From positions 266,420-330,419 of the forward strand of contig CAWGPY010000004.1 in NCBI GenBank assembly GCA_963824595.1: a DNA stretch of 64,000 nucleotides, in the 5' to 3' direction. The translations under genes and the position numbers were made by a program. The notes beneath the pieces were generated by a model. It was not told where the DNA came from. It did not search any database and was given only the letters and a program-made list of their open reading frames with translations. Source of the DNA: Cybelea sp963824595. GTDB lineage: Bacteria > Vulcanimicrobiota > Vulcanimicrobiia > Vulcanimicrobiales > Vulcanimicrobiaceae. Below, piece by piece: positions 9,732-18,350 of the stretch. Numbering within the stretch: position 1 is the first letter of the stretch; each line of letters begins with the position of its first letter.

Positions 9732-10610
9732 ATGGCGATCTTCCTGGACAAGAACAGCCGCGTGATCGTGCAGGGCATCACCGGCGCCGAGGGCTCCTAC
9801 CACGCCGAGCGGATGTTTAAGTACGGCACGAACCTCGTCGGCGGCGTCACGCCGGGCAAGGGCGGCCGGCGGACGCCCGAGGGCCTTCCCGTCTTCGACA
9901 CGGTCCGCGAGGCGGTCGAGGTGACCGGCGCCACGCACACCTGCATCTTCGTCCCGCCGCCGTTTGCCGCCGACGCGCTCTACGAGGCGCACGACGCCGG
10001 CATCACCTTTGCCGTCTGCATCACCGAGGGCGTGCCGGTGCACGATACCCTCAAGGTGGTCGCGACGACCCCGGGCATGCGCATCATCGGGCCGAACTGC
10101 CCCGGGCTCGCGTCGCCCGGGAAGGCCCTGGTCGGCATCATGCCGGGCCACGTGTTCAAGGAAGGCGGCGTGGGCGTGGTCTCGCGTTCGGGCACGCTGA
10201 CCTACGAGGTGGTCGACCTGCTGACGCGGGCGGGCCTCGGCCAGTCCACCTGCGTCGGGATCGGGGGCGACCCGATCATCGGCACCACCTTCGTGGACTG
10301 CCTGCGCGAGTTCAAGAACGACCCTGCGACTACCGCGGTGGTGGTCTGCGGCGAGATCGGGGGATCGGACGAGGAGGACGCCGCGGCGTTCATCGCCGAG
10401 CACATGCCCGAGATGCCCGTCGTGGCCTTCATCGGAGGCCGCAACGCCCCGCCCGGCAAGTCGTTGGGCCACGCCGGGGCGATCATCTCCGGCAAGTTCG
10501 GCACCCCGGAGAGCAAGGTCGCGGCCTTTACCGCCGCCGGCGTCCCCGTCGCCGAACGGCCGTCCGCGATCCCCGCCTTAGTAGCCGAGCGCTTGGCGGT
10601 TCGCGCCTAA
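9732..10610 (+). CDS. sucD: Succinyl-CoA ligase, alpha subunit
   Basis: 292 residues, the usual length. Visible features are the N-terminal CoA-binding Rossmann domain (VIVQGITGAEGSYHAE), the IGPNCPG motif, SRSGTLTYE, and the phospho-accepting histidine His247 in GHAGAI, equivalent to His246 of E. coli SucD. ATG start 2 nt after sucC, so the two are translationally coupled. A GC hairpin with a T run follows the stop and should end the unit. Confidence 0.96.
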   Translation: MAIFLDKNSRVIVQGITGAEGSYHAERMFKYGTNLVGGVTPGKGGRRTPEGLPVFDTVREAVEVTGATHTCIFVPPPFAADALYEAHDAGITFAVCITEGVPVHDTLKVVATTPGMRIIGPNCPGLASPGKALVGIMPGHVFKEGGVGVVSRSGTLTYEVVDLLTRAGLGQSTCVGIGGDPIIGTTFVDCLREFKNDPATTAVVVCGEIGGSDEEDAAAFIAEHMPEMPVVAFIGGRNAPPGKSLGHAGAIISGKFGTPESKVAAFTAAGVPVAERPSAIPALVAERLAVRA

Positions 10611-10615
10611 GCAAG

Positions 10616-10636
10616 CGGGCCTCGGCCCGACGTTTT
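10616..10636 (+). terminator. Intrinsic terminator after sucCD
   Basis: CGGGC-CTCG-GCCCG hairpin (5-bp stem with tetraloop, 10616-10629) followed by ACGTTTT, placed 6 nt after the sucD stop. The stem is short but all GC. Confidence 0.6.
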
Positions 10637-10789
10637 CCCCCTTAAGGCTACCTAAAGGAACCAACCCAATCCTGAGCAAACCCTTGGGATCAGTGGGTCA
10701 CTCTGTGAAGCTCCTGAGGCCACGAGGCTGCGGGCGTGCAGGGCGATTCACGTTTTGACAACTCAACATCGATAGAGGGTATACGAACT
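10637..10789 (+). other. Untranslated leader before the TonB-receptor-like gene; possible RNA structure
   Basis: This 150-nt gap has no convincing ORF. It contains two small hairpins, TCAC-TCT-GTGA near 10700 and CTGC-GGGCGT-GCAG near 10730. It also has a GAGCAAACC stretch that recalls, without matching, the c-di-GMP riboswitch core. A TTGACA at 10755 and TATACG at 10780 (19-nt spacing) form a weak promoter candidate that would start transcription at the ATG itself. I could not assign a known motif. Confidence 0.25.
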
Positions 10790-13700
10790 ATGAGTTCACA
10801 TCGAACCCTCCGTCACGCGGTCACAGCTGCGTTGCTACTTGTGGCATTCCTGATCCAGGGAACATGGGCACTGGCGGGCGTCACCGGTAACATCACGGGT
10901 ACGGTCAAAGATACGAACGGCGCACCGATTGCCGGCGTGCAAGTGCAGGCAATCTCGCCCTCGCAGACCAGGACCGCAACGACGGATGCGGGAGGTCACT
11001 TCGTCATCCTCTCGCTCTCTCCGGATACCTACACGGTCAGTCTCAACAAGGACGGGTATCAGGGAGCCTCATTCGCGGGCGTCGTGGTCTTCGCCGACCA
11101 GACGTCACAAGGCGCCTATACGCTGACGAAGGCGCTCAAGACGATCGGACACGTCACGTCGACGGCAGGTGCCTCGCTCGTGAAGTCCGGCGTCGGCAGC
11201 GACCTTTACAGCGTTAACTCAGCGCAGGCGGCAGCTGCCGCGGCGCTGGGCGGCGGCGGCAACCTCAACAACGCCTATTCGGCCATGGCGTCGGTCCCCG
11301 GCGTCCAGACGTCGATGGGCGGCATGGGCTGGGATTTCAACGCCGCGTACGTTCGCGGCCAGAACTCGTACTACACCGGTTTCGAGTACGACGGTATCCC
11401 GGTCAACCGTGCGTTCGATAACTACAACTCGTCAACGGAGTCGAGCCTGGGTCTCCAAGAGCTCCAGGTCTACACCGGCGGCGGTCCGTCCTCGGTTGCA
11501 TCGGCCGGTACCTCCGGCTTCATCAACCAGGTCATCAAGACGGGTACGTTCCCGGGCTTCGCGACCGCGAACCTCGGCATCGGGACCCCGCAGTATTACC
11601 ACCAGGCTCAGGTCGAAATCGGCGGCTCGACGCCCGACCGGACGTTCAGCTACTACGTCGCCCTCCTGGGCTACAACCAAGACTACCGGTTCGTGGACAA
11701 CTCGAACGGTGCCGGTTACGGGACCCCGGGCGGGATCTTCTCCGGCAACCCGATCGGTTCGGCAATCGGCTACGGCTTCGGCAGCAACCAAGTGCTCAAC
11801 GTCGGCTACACGTGTCTCTTCACGACGTGCCAAGGCGTCAAGCCGATGTGTCCGCTGTCCGGCGCCAAGTTCAGCTACCCCGACCAAGGCTGCTGGCAAT
11901 ATTACAGCGGCACCTCGGCCGGACCGAGCATGATCACCGACCGCGAGAACGTGGTCAACCTCCACATGGGCATCCCGAAGGCCAACGGCCTGCGGGACGA
12001 CGTCCAGTTCCTCTGGAGCGGATCGGCGCTCAACAACTACTTCTATCAAAGCCCGAACGACATGGGCCCGGGCAACAACCAGTTCATCTACTCGCTGTAC
12101 GGCACGAAGGCCCACGCTCCGACCTGCGGTCCCGAGACCATCGGGCCGGGACTCACGGTCAACGGATGCGGCAGCTCCGGCCAGATCCTGAGCTACCTGC
12201 AGCCGAGTGAGTATTTCTTCAACAACTTCTACCCGCCGTCGTACCAGCCGCCGTTCGTCTGTCCGACGAACCCGATTGCGTGCGGACCGACCTACGTCGG
12301 CTACGGCGACAACGTGGCGTACAACGTTCCGTTCGGAACGCCGGTCGCCAAGAACCCGGGCACGATCCTGAAGTCGCCCGGCGTCTACATGGCGCCCGGC
12401 ACGCCGCCGCACGCCTTCAACGGCGCGCTGCCGCTCAACGACAACTCGATCAACGTCAACCAGAACAACACCGGCATCACCAAGCTGCAGTACACGTACG
12501 CGCTGAGCCAGTCGGCGTATCTGCGCGCGTACGGCTACACGTTCTACTCGGACTGGCTGCAGACCGATCCGATGTTCGGCGGAACCGGCGAGCTGGTGCC
12601 GTCGGCCATCTCGGCCGAGTATCAGCTGATCACACACACCTCGGGCGGAGCGCTCGACTTCCAAGATCAGATCAACGCTCAGAACCTCATCAGCCTCGAC
12701 GGCAACTACACCCAAGCCAGCGTCGTACGCTTCAACAACACGTCAGCGTACGCGGGCTGCTTGGGGTCGTGCGCCGCGGGTACCCCGATCGGCTACATGA
12801 GCTCGAACGGTCGGTGCCTCGACGCGCACAACGGCAAGACGGTGCCCTGCCTCTCGAGCACCTACTACGACGTGGGCTTGGGCACGCACGTTTCACCGCG
12901 TGCCGTCTACGGCGGCGGCTGCGACTCGGGCAGCAACCCCACCCCGTGCGGCTGGCTGAGCTTCGCGGCTCAGGGTCCGTGCGGCGGTGCCCCGTCGAGC
13001 TCCGGCGCGTGCGCCGCGAACAACGGCACCTGGAACAGCGTCTGGCAAGGCAACGTGACCGGCGCGCGTAACACGGTCAAGCCGAAGTTCACGAACGCCT
13101 CGCTGAGCGACCAGTTCCGGCCGAGCGACCGGTGGTTGATCAACGCATCAATCAGGTACGACAACTTCACGTACGACATGCCGGAGTCGGCGGGCGCCGC
13201 CGGCCAGTTCTATGGCAACATGTCGGCAAACTACGTCTGCGTGAACGCGGCGACCAACCAGGTCTTCACCACCCCGCTTGCACCGGGTCAGCCGCCGCCG
13301 GCGGCCGCCCAGTACATCGTCGGTGACTGCGATCAGGCGGTAGCCGCGTTGGCTCCCACCTCGCCGCACACCGGCTGGGTCCATCCCAACGGCACGACGC
13401 AAGACGGCGTCGCGGCCCCGAACTTCACCTCGAACTCGCCTGCCGCGTACTCGCTCGATTACTGGCAGCCGCGGTTCTCGGCGACCTACACGGCGTCGCC
13501 GGACACCGTCATCCGCGCGTCGGCCGGCCGCTTCACGCAGCCCCCGATCTCGGCGTCGGTACAATACCTCAGCGCCTCGGGTGACAACCGTTCCATCTGG
13601 AACAACACGATGAACCTGGGCTTCTACTCGCCGTTCCATCCGATTCCGGGAATCTCGTCGGCACAGTACGACCTTTCCTGGGAGCAGCACTTGCACGGTA

Positions 13701-14842
13701 CCGACATGAGCTTCAAGCTCACGCCGTACTACACGTGGGTGTCGGATTGGCAGCAGCAGACGTTCATCGGCGCCGGCTTCGTGACGCAAGTCCCGGTCGG
13801 CGTCAACCGGAACTACGGCGTCGAGTTCCAGTTCAACAAGGGTGACTTCACGCGCAACGGGCTCTCGGGCCAGCTGGCGTTCACCTACACGAACTCGAAG
13901 GTCCAGTTCCAGAACGTCGGCCTGAGCTCGGGCGGCGTGGTCCCGAACACGATCAACCAGCTCAACCAGGTCATCGGACAGTACAACGCGTTGACGAAAG
14001 CCGGCGGCGGCAGCCCCTGCTACCAGGGCCTGAACGGGGTGTCGTGCTCGGCCAAGAACTCGTCGTCGCAAGACACGATTCTCAACCCGTACTACAACGC
14101 TCCCCTGCAGCCGAAGCTCGATCCGGGCGGCTGGTACAACCCGTACTCGACCGCCATCGCGGCCAACCTCAACGGCATCCTGAACAGCTACATCTCGCCT
14201 GAGGTCGGATCGCTCATCCTGAACTGGCGTCAGAACAAGCTGGCGATCACGCCCAGCTTCGTCTACCAGTCGGGCGGATACTACGGCAGCCCGTTCGATA
14301 TCAACGGGTACGACCCGCGCGCGTGCGCGCGGAACTCGGCTTCGACGGGCATCACCAAGCTCTCGCCCAAAACCAATCCGTTGCAGTGCAACTACCTCAC
14401 GCTGGGCGCCCCGGGCTTGGGAACCTTCGGGTACATGTACATCCCGGATCCGCAGACCGGGACGTTCGCATTCGATAACTATCAGAACCCGAGCGCGATC
14501 GCTGGAAATCTCCAGATTACCTACGATCTCAGCCCGCGGATCAAACTGAGCGTTCTCGGCGCGAACCTGTTCCACGCCTGCTTCGGAGGATCGTCGACCC
14601 CGTGGTCGGCGGCAAACGCTCCGAGCAACGTAGTCTGCGGTTACGGTCCGGCGGGTGGCGCGTTCAACAGCACGCTCTATCCGGCGAACTTCTACAACGG
14701 TACCAGCATCAACGACTTTGCCGCCAACAAGGCCCACACGCCGTGGCAGCAGAGCTACCTGCCGAGCACGCTGAACAACGGCGCGATCGGTGGCTCGACA
14801 CCCCCGATCAACGTCTACTTCAACGCGCAGGTGAAGATCTAA
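10790..14842 (+). CDS. TonB-dependent-receptor-like outer-membrane protein with N-terminal carboxypeptidase-regulatory domain
   Basis: 1350 residues from ATG 10790, preceded by a GAGGG ribosome-binding site; this start exposes a signal peptide ending near ALAG. Residues about 28-105 are a carboxypeptidase-regulatory-like beta-sandwich (GNITGTVKDTNGAPIAGVQ). A plug-like domain follows (SVPGVQTSMGGMGWDFNAAYVRGQN, then GLQELQVYTGGG), then a long aromatic-rich beta-barrel ending YFNAQVKI. It resembles the OAR/SusC-type receptors that import large ligands. Unusually, the predicted external loops are rich in cysteine pairs, probably disulphide-stabilised. The ligand is unknown, and no TonB/ExbBD genes are in the window. 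Confidence 0.85.
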   Translation: MSSHRTLRHAVTAALLLVAFLIQGTWALAGVTGNITGTVKDTNGAPIAGVQVQAISPSQTRTATTDAGGHFVILSLSPDTYTVSLNKDGYQGASFAGVVVFADQTSQGAYTLTKALKTIGHVTSTAGASLVKSGVGSDLYSVNSAQAAAAAALGGGGNLNNAYSAMASVPGVQTSMGGMGWDFNAAYVRGQNSYYTGFEYDGIPVNRAFDNYNSSTESSLGLQELQVYTGGGPSSVASAGTSGFINQVIKTGTFPGFATANLGIGTPQYYHQAQVEIGGSTPDRTFSYYVALLGYNQDYRFVDNSNGAGYGTPGGIFSGNPIGSAIGYGFGSNQVLNVGYTCLFTTCQGVKPMCPLSGAKFSYPDQGCWQYYSGTSAGPSMITDRENVVNLHMGIPKANGLRDDVQFLWSGSALNNYFYQSPNDMGPGNNQFIYSLYGTKAHAPTCGPETIGPGLTVNGCGSSGQILSYLQPSEYFFNNFYPPSYQPPFVCPTNPIACGPTYVGYGDNVAYNVPFGTPVAKNPGTILKSPGVYMAPGTPPHAFNGALPLNDNSINVNQNNTGITKLQYTYALSQSAYLRAYGYTFYSDWLQTDPMFGGTGELVPSAISAEYQLITHTSGGALDFQDQINAQNLISLDGNYTQASVVRFNNTSAYAGCLGSCAAGTPIGYMSSNGRCLDAHNGKTVPCLSSTYYDVGLGTHVSPRAVYGGGCDSGSNPTPCGWLSFAAQGPCGGAPSSSGACAANNGTWNSVWQGNVTGARNTVKPKFTNASLSDQFRPSDRWLINASIRYDNFTYDMPESAGAAGQFYGNMSANYVCVNAATNQVFTTPLAPGQPPPAAAQYIVGDCDQAVAALAPTSPHTGWVHPNGTTQDGVAAPNFTSNSPAAYSLDYWQPRFSATYTASPDTVIRASAGRFTQPPISASVQYLSASGDNRSIWNNTMNLGFYSPFHPIPGISSAQYDLSWEQHLHGTDMSFKLTPYYTWVSDWQQQTFIGAGFVTQVPVGVNRNYGVEFQFNKGDFTRNGLSGQLAFTYTNSKVQFQNVGLSSGGVVPNTINQLNQVIGQYNALTKAGGGSPCYQGLNGVSCSAKNSSSQDTILNPYYNAPLQPKLDPGGWYNPYSTAIAANLNGILNSYISPEVGSLILNWRQNKLAITPSFVYQSGGYYGSPFDINGYDPRACARNSASTGITKLSPKTNPLQCNYLTLGAPGLGTFGYMYIPDPQTGTFAFDNYQNPSAIAGNLQITYDLSPRIKLSVLGANLFHACFGGSSTPWSAANAPSNVVCGYGPAGGAFNSTLYPANFYNGTSINDFAANKAHTPWQQSYLPSTLNNGAIGGSTPPINVYFNAQVKI

Positions 14843-14875
14843 CGTTCACCCACCGCGCTAACGTAGCGAACGTGG

Positions 14876-14910
14876 AGCGGGGCCCGAAAGGGTCTCGCTC
14901 TTCGTTTTCC
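14876..14910 (+). terminator. Intrinsic terminator after the TonB-receptor-like gene
   Basis: A 10-bp stem AGCGGGGCCC / GGGTCTCGCT (two G-U pairs) closed by a GAAA tetraloop (14876-14899), followed by CTTCGTTTTCC. It lies 34 nt after the stop codon and separates this gene from the following secreted-protein operon. Confidence 0.75.
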
Positions 14911-14952
14911 CGGCAGGCGCGACGGCGCCGGTCTGCGAAATTTTTTCCCGTG

Positions 14953-15780
14953 ATGCAGAGGCGCGCTCTCCTCGCGGCATGCTTGCTCGCGTGTGCCGGC
15001 TTCCTGCCGGTCGCCGCGCGTTCCGATGGAACGCCGGCCGCGGCCAGTACCCCGCCGCCCCAGATCTATCACCTCGTGACCACCGCGCTGTGCGCGCGGC
15101 TCCACGAGATGGTGAAGCCCGCCGTCGCGATGATCTTGCAGAACGATCAGAAGATCGCGCAGAGCCCGCCGCTCTTCAAGAAGTACGCGCGGGGCGCGAT
15201 GACCGGCATCGAGGCGTCGAACTCGACCGGGGCGCCGCCGCCCGACTCGATGAACAACACGACCCCCGAGACCAGCATGGCGCTGCAGCAGATGTCGTAT
15301 CTCGTGTTCCCGATCTCGCGCAACCTGATCGCGGCGCAGACGAAGCTCGACGACGCCAAGCTCGTCTCGCCCACCGGAAGTCCCGTGGACGACGCGACGC
15401 TCGCGCGGATCAAGGCCCAGCTGCTGGACACCATCGCCTTCCAATCGGCGTCGCTCGATATCATCAACGGCTTCGTGGCGACGCAGCAGATGGGCGAGCT
15501 CCAGCACGTGGGCGAAGAGTACCTCGGGGCGATCCAGGGCGGCGACGTGACGGAGCCCGTCATCAAGAACACGCCCAACCCCTGGCAGGATCCCAACACG
15601 CCCGGCCTGTCACCGAACCCTTACGCATTCGATCCCACCACCGTCCCAGGCTTGGCCGTCGGCTATAACCCCCTCTCGAAGATCATGGACGGTATGCAAT
15701 GGCTGCAAACGGAGACTCAGAAGCGCGAGGACGCCGCCGGCAAGACGATTGGCGCGGCCATCGCGGCCTGCGGCAACTGA
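14953..15780 (+). CDS. Secreted protein of unknown function, first gene of the triplet-paralogue operon
   Basis: 275 residues from ATG 14953. A signal peptide (MQRRALLAACLLACAGFLPVAARS) is followed by a mostly helical mature region rich in Q, D and A, and a Pro/Asn-rich segment around residues 195-225 (NTPNPWQDPNTPGLSPNPYAF). I do not recognise a family. The stop codon overlaps the probable CTG start of the first of three tandem paralogues, so all four are likely made from one mRNA and may work together at the cell envelope. Confidence 0.6.
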   Translation: MQRRALLAACLLACAGFLPVAARSDGTPAAASTPPPQIYHLVTTALCARLHEMVKPAVAMILQNDQKIAQSPPLFKKYARGAMTGIEASNSTGAPPPDSMNNTTPETSMALQQMSYLVFPISRNLIAAQTKLDDAKLVSPTGSPVDDATLARIKAQLLDTIAFQSASLDIINGFVATQQMGELQHVGEEYLGAIQGGDVTEPVIKNTPNPWQDPNTPGLSPNPYAFDPTTVPGLAVGYNPLSKIMDGMQWLQTETQKREDAAGKTIGAAIAACGN

Positions 15781-16535
15781 CCGGGGCGCCGCGCCTTTAC
15801 GCCGGAATCGCGATCGCCGTTTCGATCGGGACGGCCAGCCCTGCGCTCGCAATCACCTCGACCAACCGGCTGATCTACTCGTTCACGTACAGCGCGAATC
15901 AGAACGTCACGGCCCGAGACTCCTCGACCAGCATCGAGGACGTCAACACCGAGACCGAGCGGCTCGCGGGCGGGTCGAACGGCATCAGCCACTATCACGG
16001 CAATCAAACCGATAAGGGCACGATCGCGGTGGAAGTCGTGCGGCAACAGACCGACGGCGGTCTGATCGTGTCGATCAGCGAGCAGGGCGAACAGACCCGC
16101 CGCGCCCCTCCGGCGACGTGCGTCGCCTACCCGAATACGCACGTCATCTGCGATCCAAACGTGACGGTGAATCCCGAGGAGTATACGCTGCTGCGCTTTT
16201 TGGGCCGGAACTTCGTGGATCCGAATGAGCTCGACGCGAGTCGCCACTGGTCGGTGACGCAGAACACCTCTGCAAGCGACGTCAGGGCCGATTACACGAT
16301 CGGGTCCAACTCCAACGGCATCATGCAGATCAGCGAGACGCGCAAAATCCGCCCGCCGAGCGGCAGCGATACGACCGACGTGCAGACGAAGATCGCCTAC
16401 GACTTCGCCCGCGCCGTGCCGACCAACATTGACGAGTACGTGACTCAGCGCCAGGACAACGGTGCGAGCGGCACCACGACCACCATCTACCAGACGACGC
16501 TGGGGTTGCTCACCGACACGGTCGCCACGCCGTGA
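15777..16535 (+). CDS. Tandem secreted paralogue 1 (unknown function)
   Basis: 252 residues if started at the CTG overlapping the previous stop (CTGA). No ATG, GTG or TTG nearby gives a complete signal peptide, whereas CTG gives TGAPRLYAGIAIAVSIGTASPALA, matching its two sisters. The mature protein begins ITSTNRLIYSFTYSANQNV and looks beta-rich. Conserved blocks are SISEQGEQTRRAP, a Cys pair flanking YPNTHVICDP, EEYTLLRFLGRNFVDPN and TKIAYDFARAVPTN. Two well-separated cysteines suggest one disulphide. No known domain is recognised. The central and C-terminal parts are almost identical to the next two genes, implying recent tandem duplication or gene conversion. Confidence 0.65.
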   Translation: MTGAPRLYAGIAIAVSIGTASPALAITSTNRLIYSFTYSANQNVTARDSSTSIEDVNTETERLAGGSNGISHYHGNQTDKGTIAVEVVRQQTDGGLIVSISEQGEQTRRAPPATCVAYPNTHVICDPNVTVNPEEYTLLRFLGRNFVDPNELDASRHWSVTQNTSASDVRADYTIGSNSNGIMQISETRKIRPPSGSDTTDVQTKIAYDFARAVPTNIDEYVTQRQDNGASGTTTTIYQTTLGLLTDTVATP

Positions 16536-16549
16536 TGAGGAATGGGACG

Positions 16550-17353
16550 ATGACAGCCATCAGAATGATGCTCGTACTCTCGGCCGCGGCGGGCGCGCTG
16601 CTGACGACGGCGGCACCGGCGCTTGCCGCCACCGCCACCAATCGGCTCGTCTACTCGTTCACCTACAGCGCGAACCAGAACGTCAGCGCGCGCGACTCCT
16701 CGAGCAGTATCGAGCAGACCGGTCCGCCCACCCTCACCGGGGGTGAGGGAAAGGGGGCGACGGTGAGCACGAACCAACTCAGCGTCGGCTCGAGCGGCGT
16801 CAGTCACTACAACGGTAATCAAACCGACAAAGGCACCATTACCGTCGAGATCGTGCGGCAGCAGACCGACGGCGGGCTGATCGTGTCGATCAGCGAGCAG
16901 GGCGAACAGACGCGCCGCGCCCCCGCGGCGACGTGCGTCGTCTACCCGAACACCCACGTCATCTGCGATCCGAACAAGACCGTCTATCCCGAGGAGTATA
17001 CGCTGCTGCGCTTTTTGGGCCGCAACTTCGTGGATCCGAACCAGCTCGACGCGAACCGCCACTGGTCCGAGACTCAGAACACCGCGGCGATGGACGTCAA
17101 GGCCGACTACACGATCGGCAGCAATGCCAACGGCGTCATGCAGATCAGCGAGTCGCGCAAGATCCGCCCGTCGAGCGGCGCCGACACTACCGACGTCCAG
17201 ACGAAGATTGCCTACGATTTCGCCCGTGCCGTGCCGACCAACATTGACGAGTACGCGACGCAGCGGCAAGACAACGGCACGAGCGGCACGACGACCACCA
17301 TCTACCAGACGACGCTGGGCTTGCTCTCCGATACCGTAGCGACACCGTTATGA
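16550..17353 (+). CDS. Tandem secreted paralogue 2 (unknown function)
   Basis: 267 residues from ATG 16550, chosen because GAGGAA lies 7 nt upstream and the resulting signal peptide (MTAIRMMLVLSAAAGALL, cut after PALA) is compact. The GTG at 16532 and ATG at 16535 overlapping the previous stop are alternatives. It has the same body as its neighbours but carries about 15 extra residues (GPPTLTGGEGKGATVSTNQ region) in the variable loop after the first conserved block, so this loop is where the copies diverge. Function unknown; secretion is inferred from the signal peptide. Confidence 0.7.
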   Translation: MTAIRMMLVLSAAAGALLTTAAPALAATATNRLVYSFTYSANQNVSARDSSSSIEQTGPPTLTGGEGKGATVSTNQLSVGSSGVSHYNGNQTDKGTITVEIVRQQTDGGLIVSISEQGEQTRRAPAATCVVYPNTHVICDPNKTVYPEEYTLLRFLGRNFVDPNQLDANRHWSETQNTAAMDVKADYTIGSNANGVMQISESRKIRPSSGADTTDVQTKIAYDFARAVPTNIDEYATQRQDNGTSGTTTTIYQTTLGLLSDTVATPL

Positions 17354-17361
17354 GGAAGAAA

Positions 17362-18117
17362 ATGATCGATTTCAGGATGAAACTGGCGTGCGCGGCCGCG
17401 CTCGCCGTGCCGGCGGTCACCGCACCGGCGCTCGCGATCACCTCCACGAACCAACTGGTCTATTCGTTCACCTATTCGGCGAATCAGAACGCGACGGCGC
17501 GCGACTCCACCACCAGCATCGAGCCCGTCGGCACCGATCAGTTCACGGGCGGCGGCTCGAGCGGGATCAGCCACTACCACGGCAATCAGACCGACAAGGG
17601 CACGATCACGGTCGAGGTCGTGCGGCAGCAGACCGACGGCGGGCTGATCGTGTCGATCAGCGAGCAGGGCGAACAGACGCGCCGCGCCCCGGCGGCGACG
17701 TGCGTCGTCTACCCGAACACCCACGTCATCTGCGATCCGAACAAGACGATCTATCCCGAAGAGTATACGCTGCTGCGCTTCCTCGGCCGGAACTTCGTGG
17801 ATCCGAATGCGCTCGATGCGAATCGCCACTGGTCGGTGACGCAGAACACGTCGGCCAGCGACGTCAAGGCCGATTACACGATCGGGGCCAGCTCCAACGG
17901 AATCATGCAGATCAGCGAATCGCGCAAGATCCGCCCGCCGAGCGGCAGCGATACGACCGACGTGCAGACGAAGATCGCCTACGACTTCGCCCGCGCCGTG
18001 CCGACCAACGTTGACGAGTACGTGACGCAGCGCCAAGACAACGGCGCGAGCGGCACGACGACGACCATCTATCAGACGACGCTGGGGCTGCTCTCCGACA
18101 CGGTGGCAAAGCCGTAA
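17362..18117 (+). CDS. Tandem secreted paralogue 3 (unknown function)
   Basis: 251 residues from ATG 17362, with GAGGAA upstream; the ATG at 17350, overlapping the previous stop as ATGA, is the alternative. Signal peptide to TAPALA, then ITSTNQLVYSFTYSANQNA and the same conserved blocks as copies 1 and 2. The loop after the first block is the shortest of the three (EPVGTDQFTGGGSSG). The three copies keep reading frame and spacing, so each appears functional. No terminator is obvious right after the stop. Confidence 0.7.
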   Translation: MIDFRMKLACAAALAVPAVTAPALAITSTNQLVYSFTYSANQNATARDSTTSIEPVGTDQFTGGGSSGISHYHGNQTDKGTITVEVVRQQTDGGLIVSISEQGEQTRRAPAATCVVYPNTHVICDPNKTIYPEEYTLLRFLGRNFVDPNALDANRHWSVTQNTSASDVKADYTIGASSNGIMQISESRKIRPPSGSDTTDVQTKIAYDFARAVPTNVDEYVTQRQDNGASGTTTTIYQTTLGLLSDTVAKP

Positions 18118-18119
18118 GA

Positions 18120-18350
18120 CGACTCGGCTACCGGTGCGAAGATTGCGAGGCCGCGATCTTCCCCACGACGACCCGCAGCGAGCTCGCCTGGCTCAAGGAC
18201 CGGCGGCACGTCGTGCGCGAGGTTGCCCGCCACTCGACCGCGGGCCTCGACTCGTGGATGACCGAGGGGCTCGCGTTCCTCGACGAGCACGACGGGCATA
18301 GCGTGGTCCTCGTGACGGAACCGGTTCAGGCGTCGTCGGGCGGACGATAG
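18120..18350 (+). other. Open frame with a zinc-knuckle-like start but no recognisable start codon
   Basis: Directly after paralogue 3 a frame stays open for 76 codons and reads like protein: it begins RLGYRCEDCEAAIF, continues WLKDRRHVVREVARHSTAGLDSW, and ends VTEPVQASSGGR. No ATG, GTG or TTG precedes the Cys pair in frame. It overlaps the 3' end of the convergent phosphoesterase gene by 25 nt. It could be a gene remnant, a frameshifted gene or a non-canonical start. Confidence 0.3.

Noticed and set aside
10640..10735. c-di-GMP (GEMM-I) riboswitch before the TonB-receptor-like gene
   Set aside because: Only the GCAAACC patch and a loose AAGC..CC patch resemble the consensus; the tetraloop/receptor partner and the required stems cannot be traced.
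10755..10785. TTGACA ... TATACG promoter before the TonB-receptor-like gene
   Set aside because: The 19-nt spacing is poor and transcription would begin at or inside the ATG although a ribosome-binding site is present; kept only as a remark.
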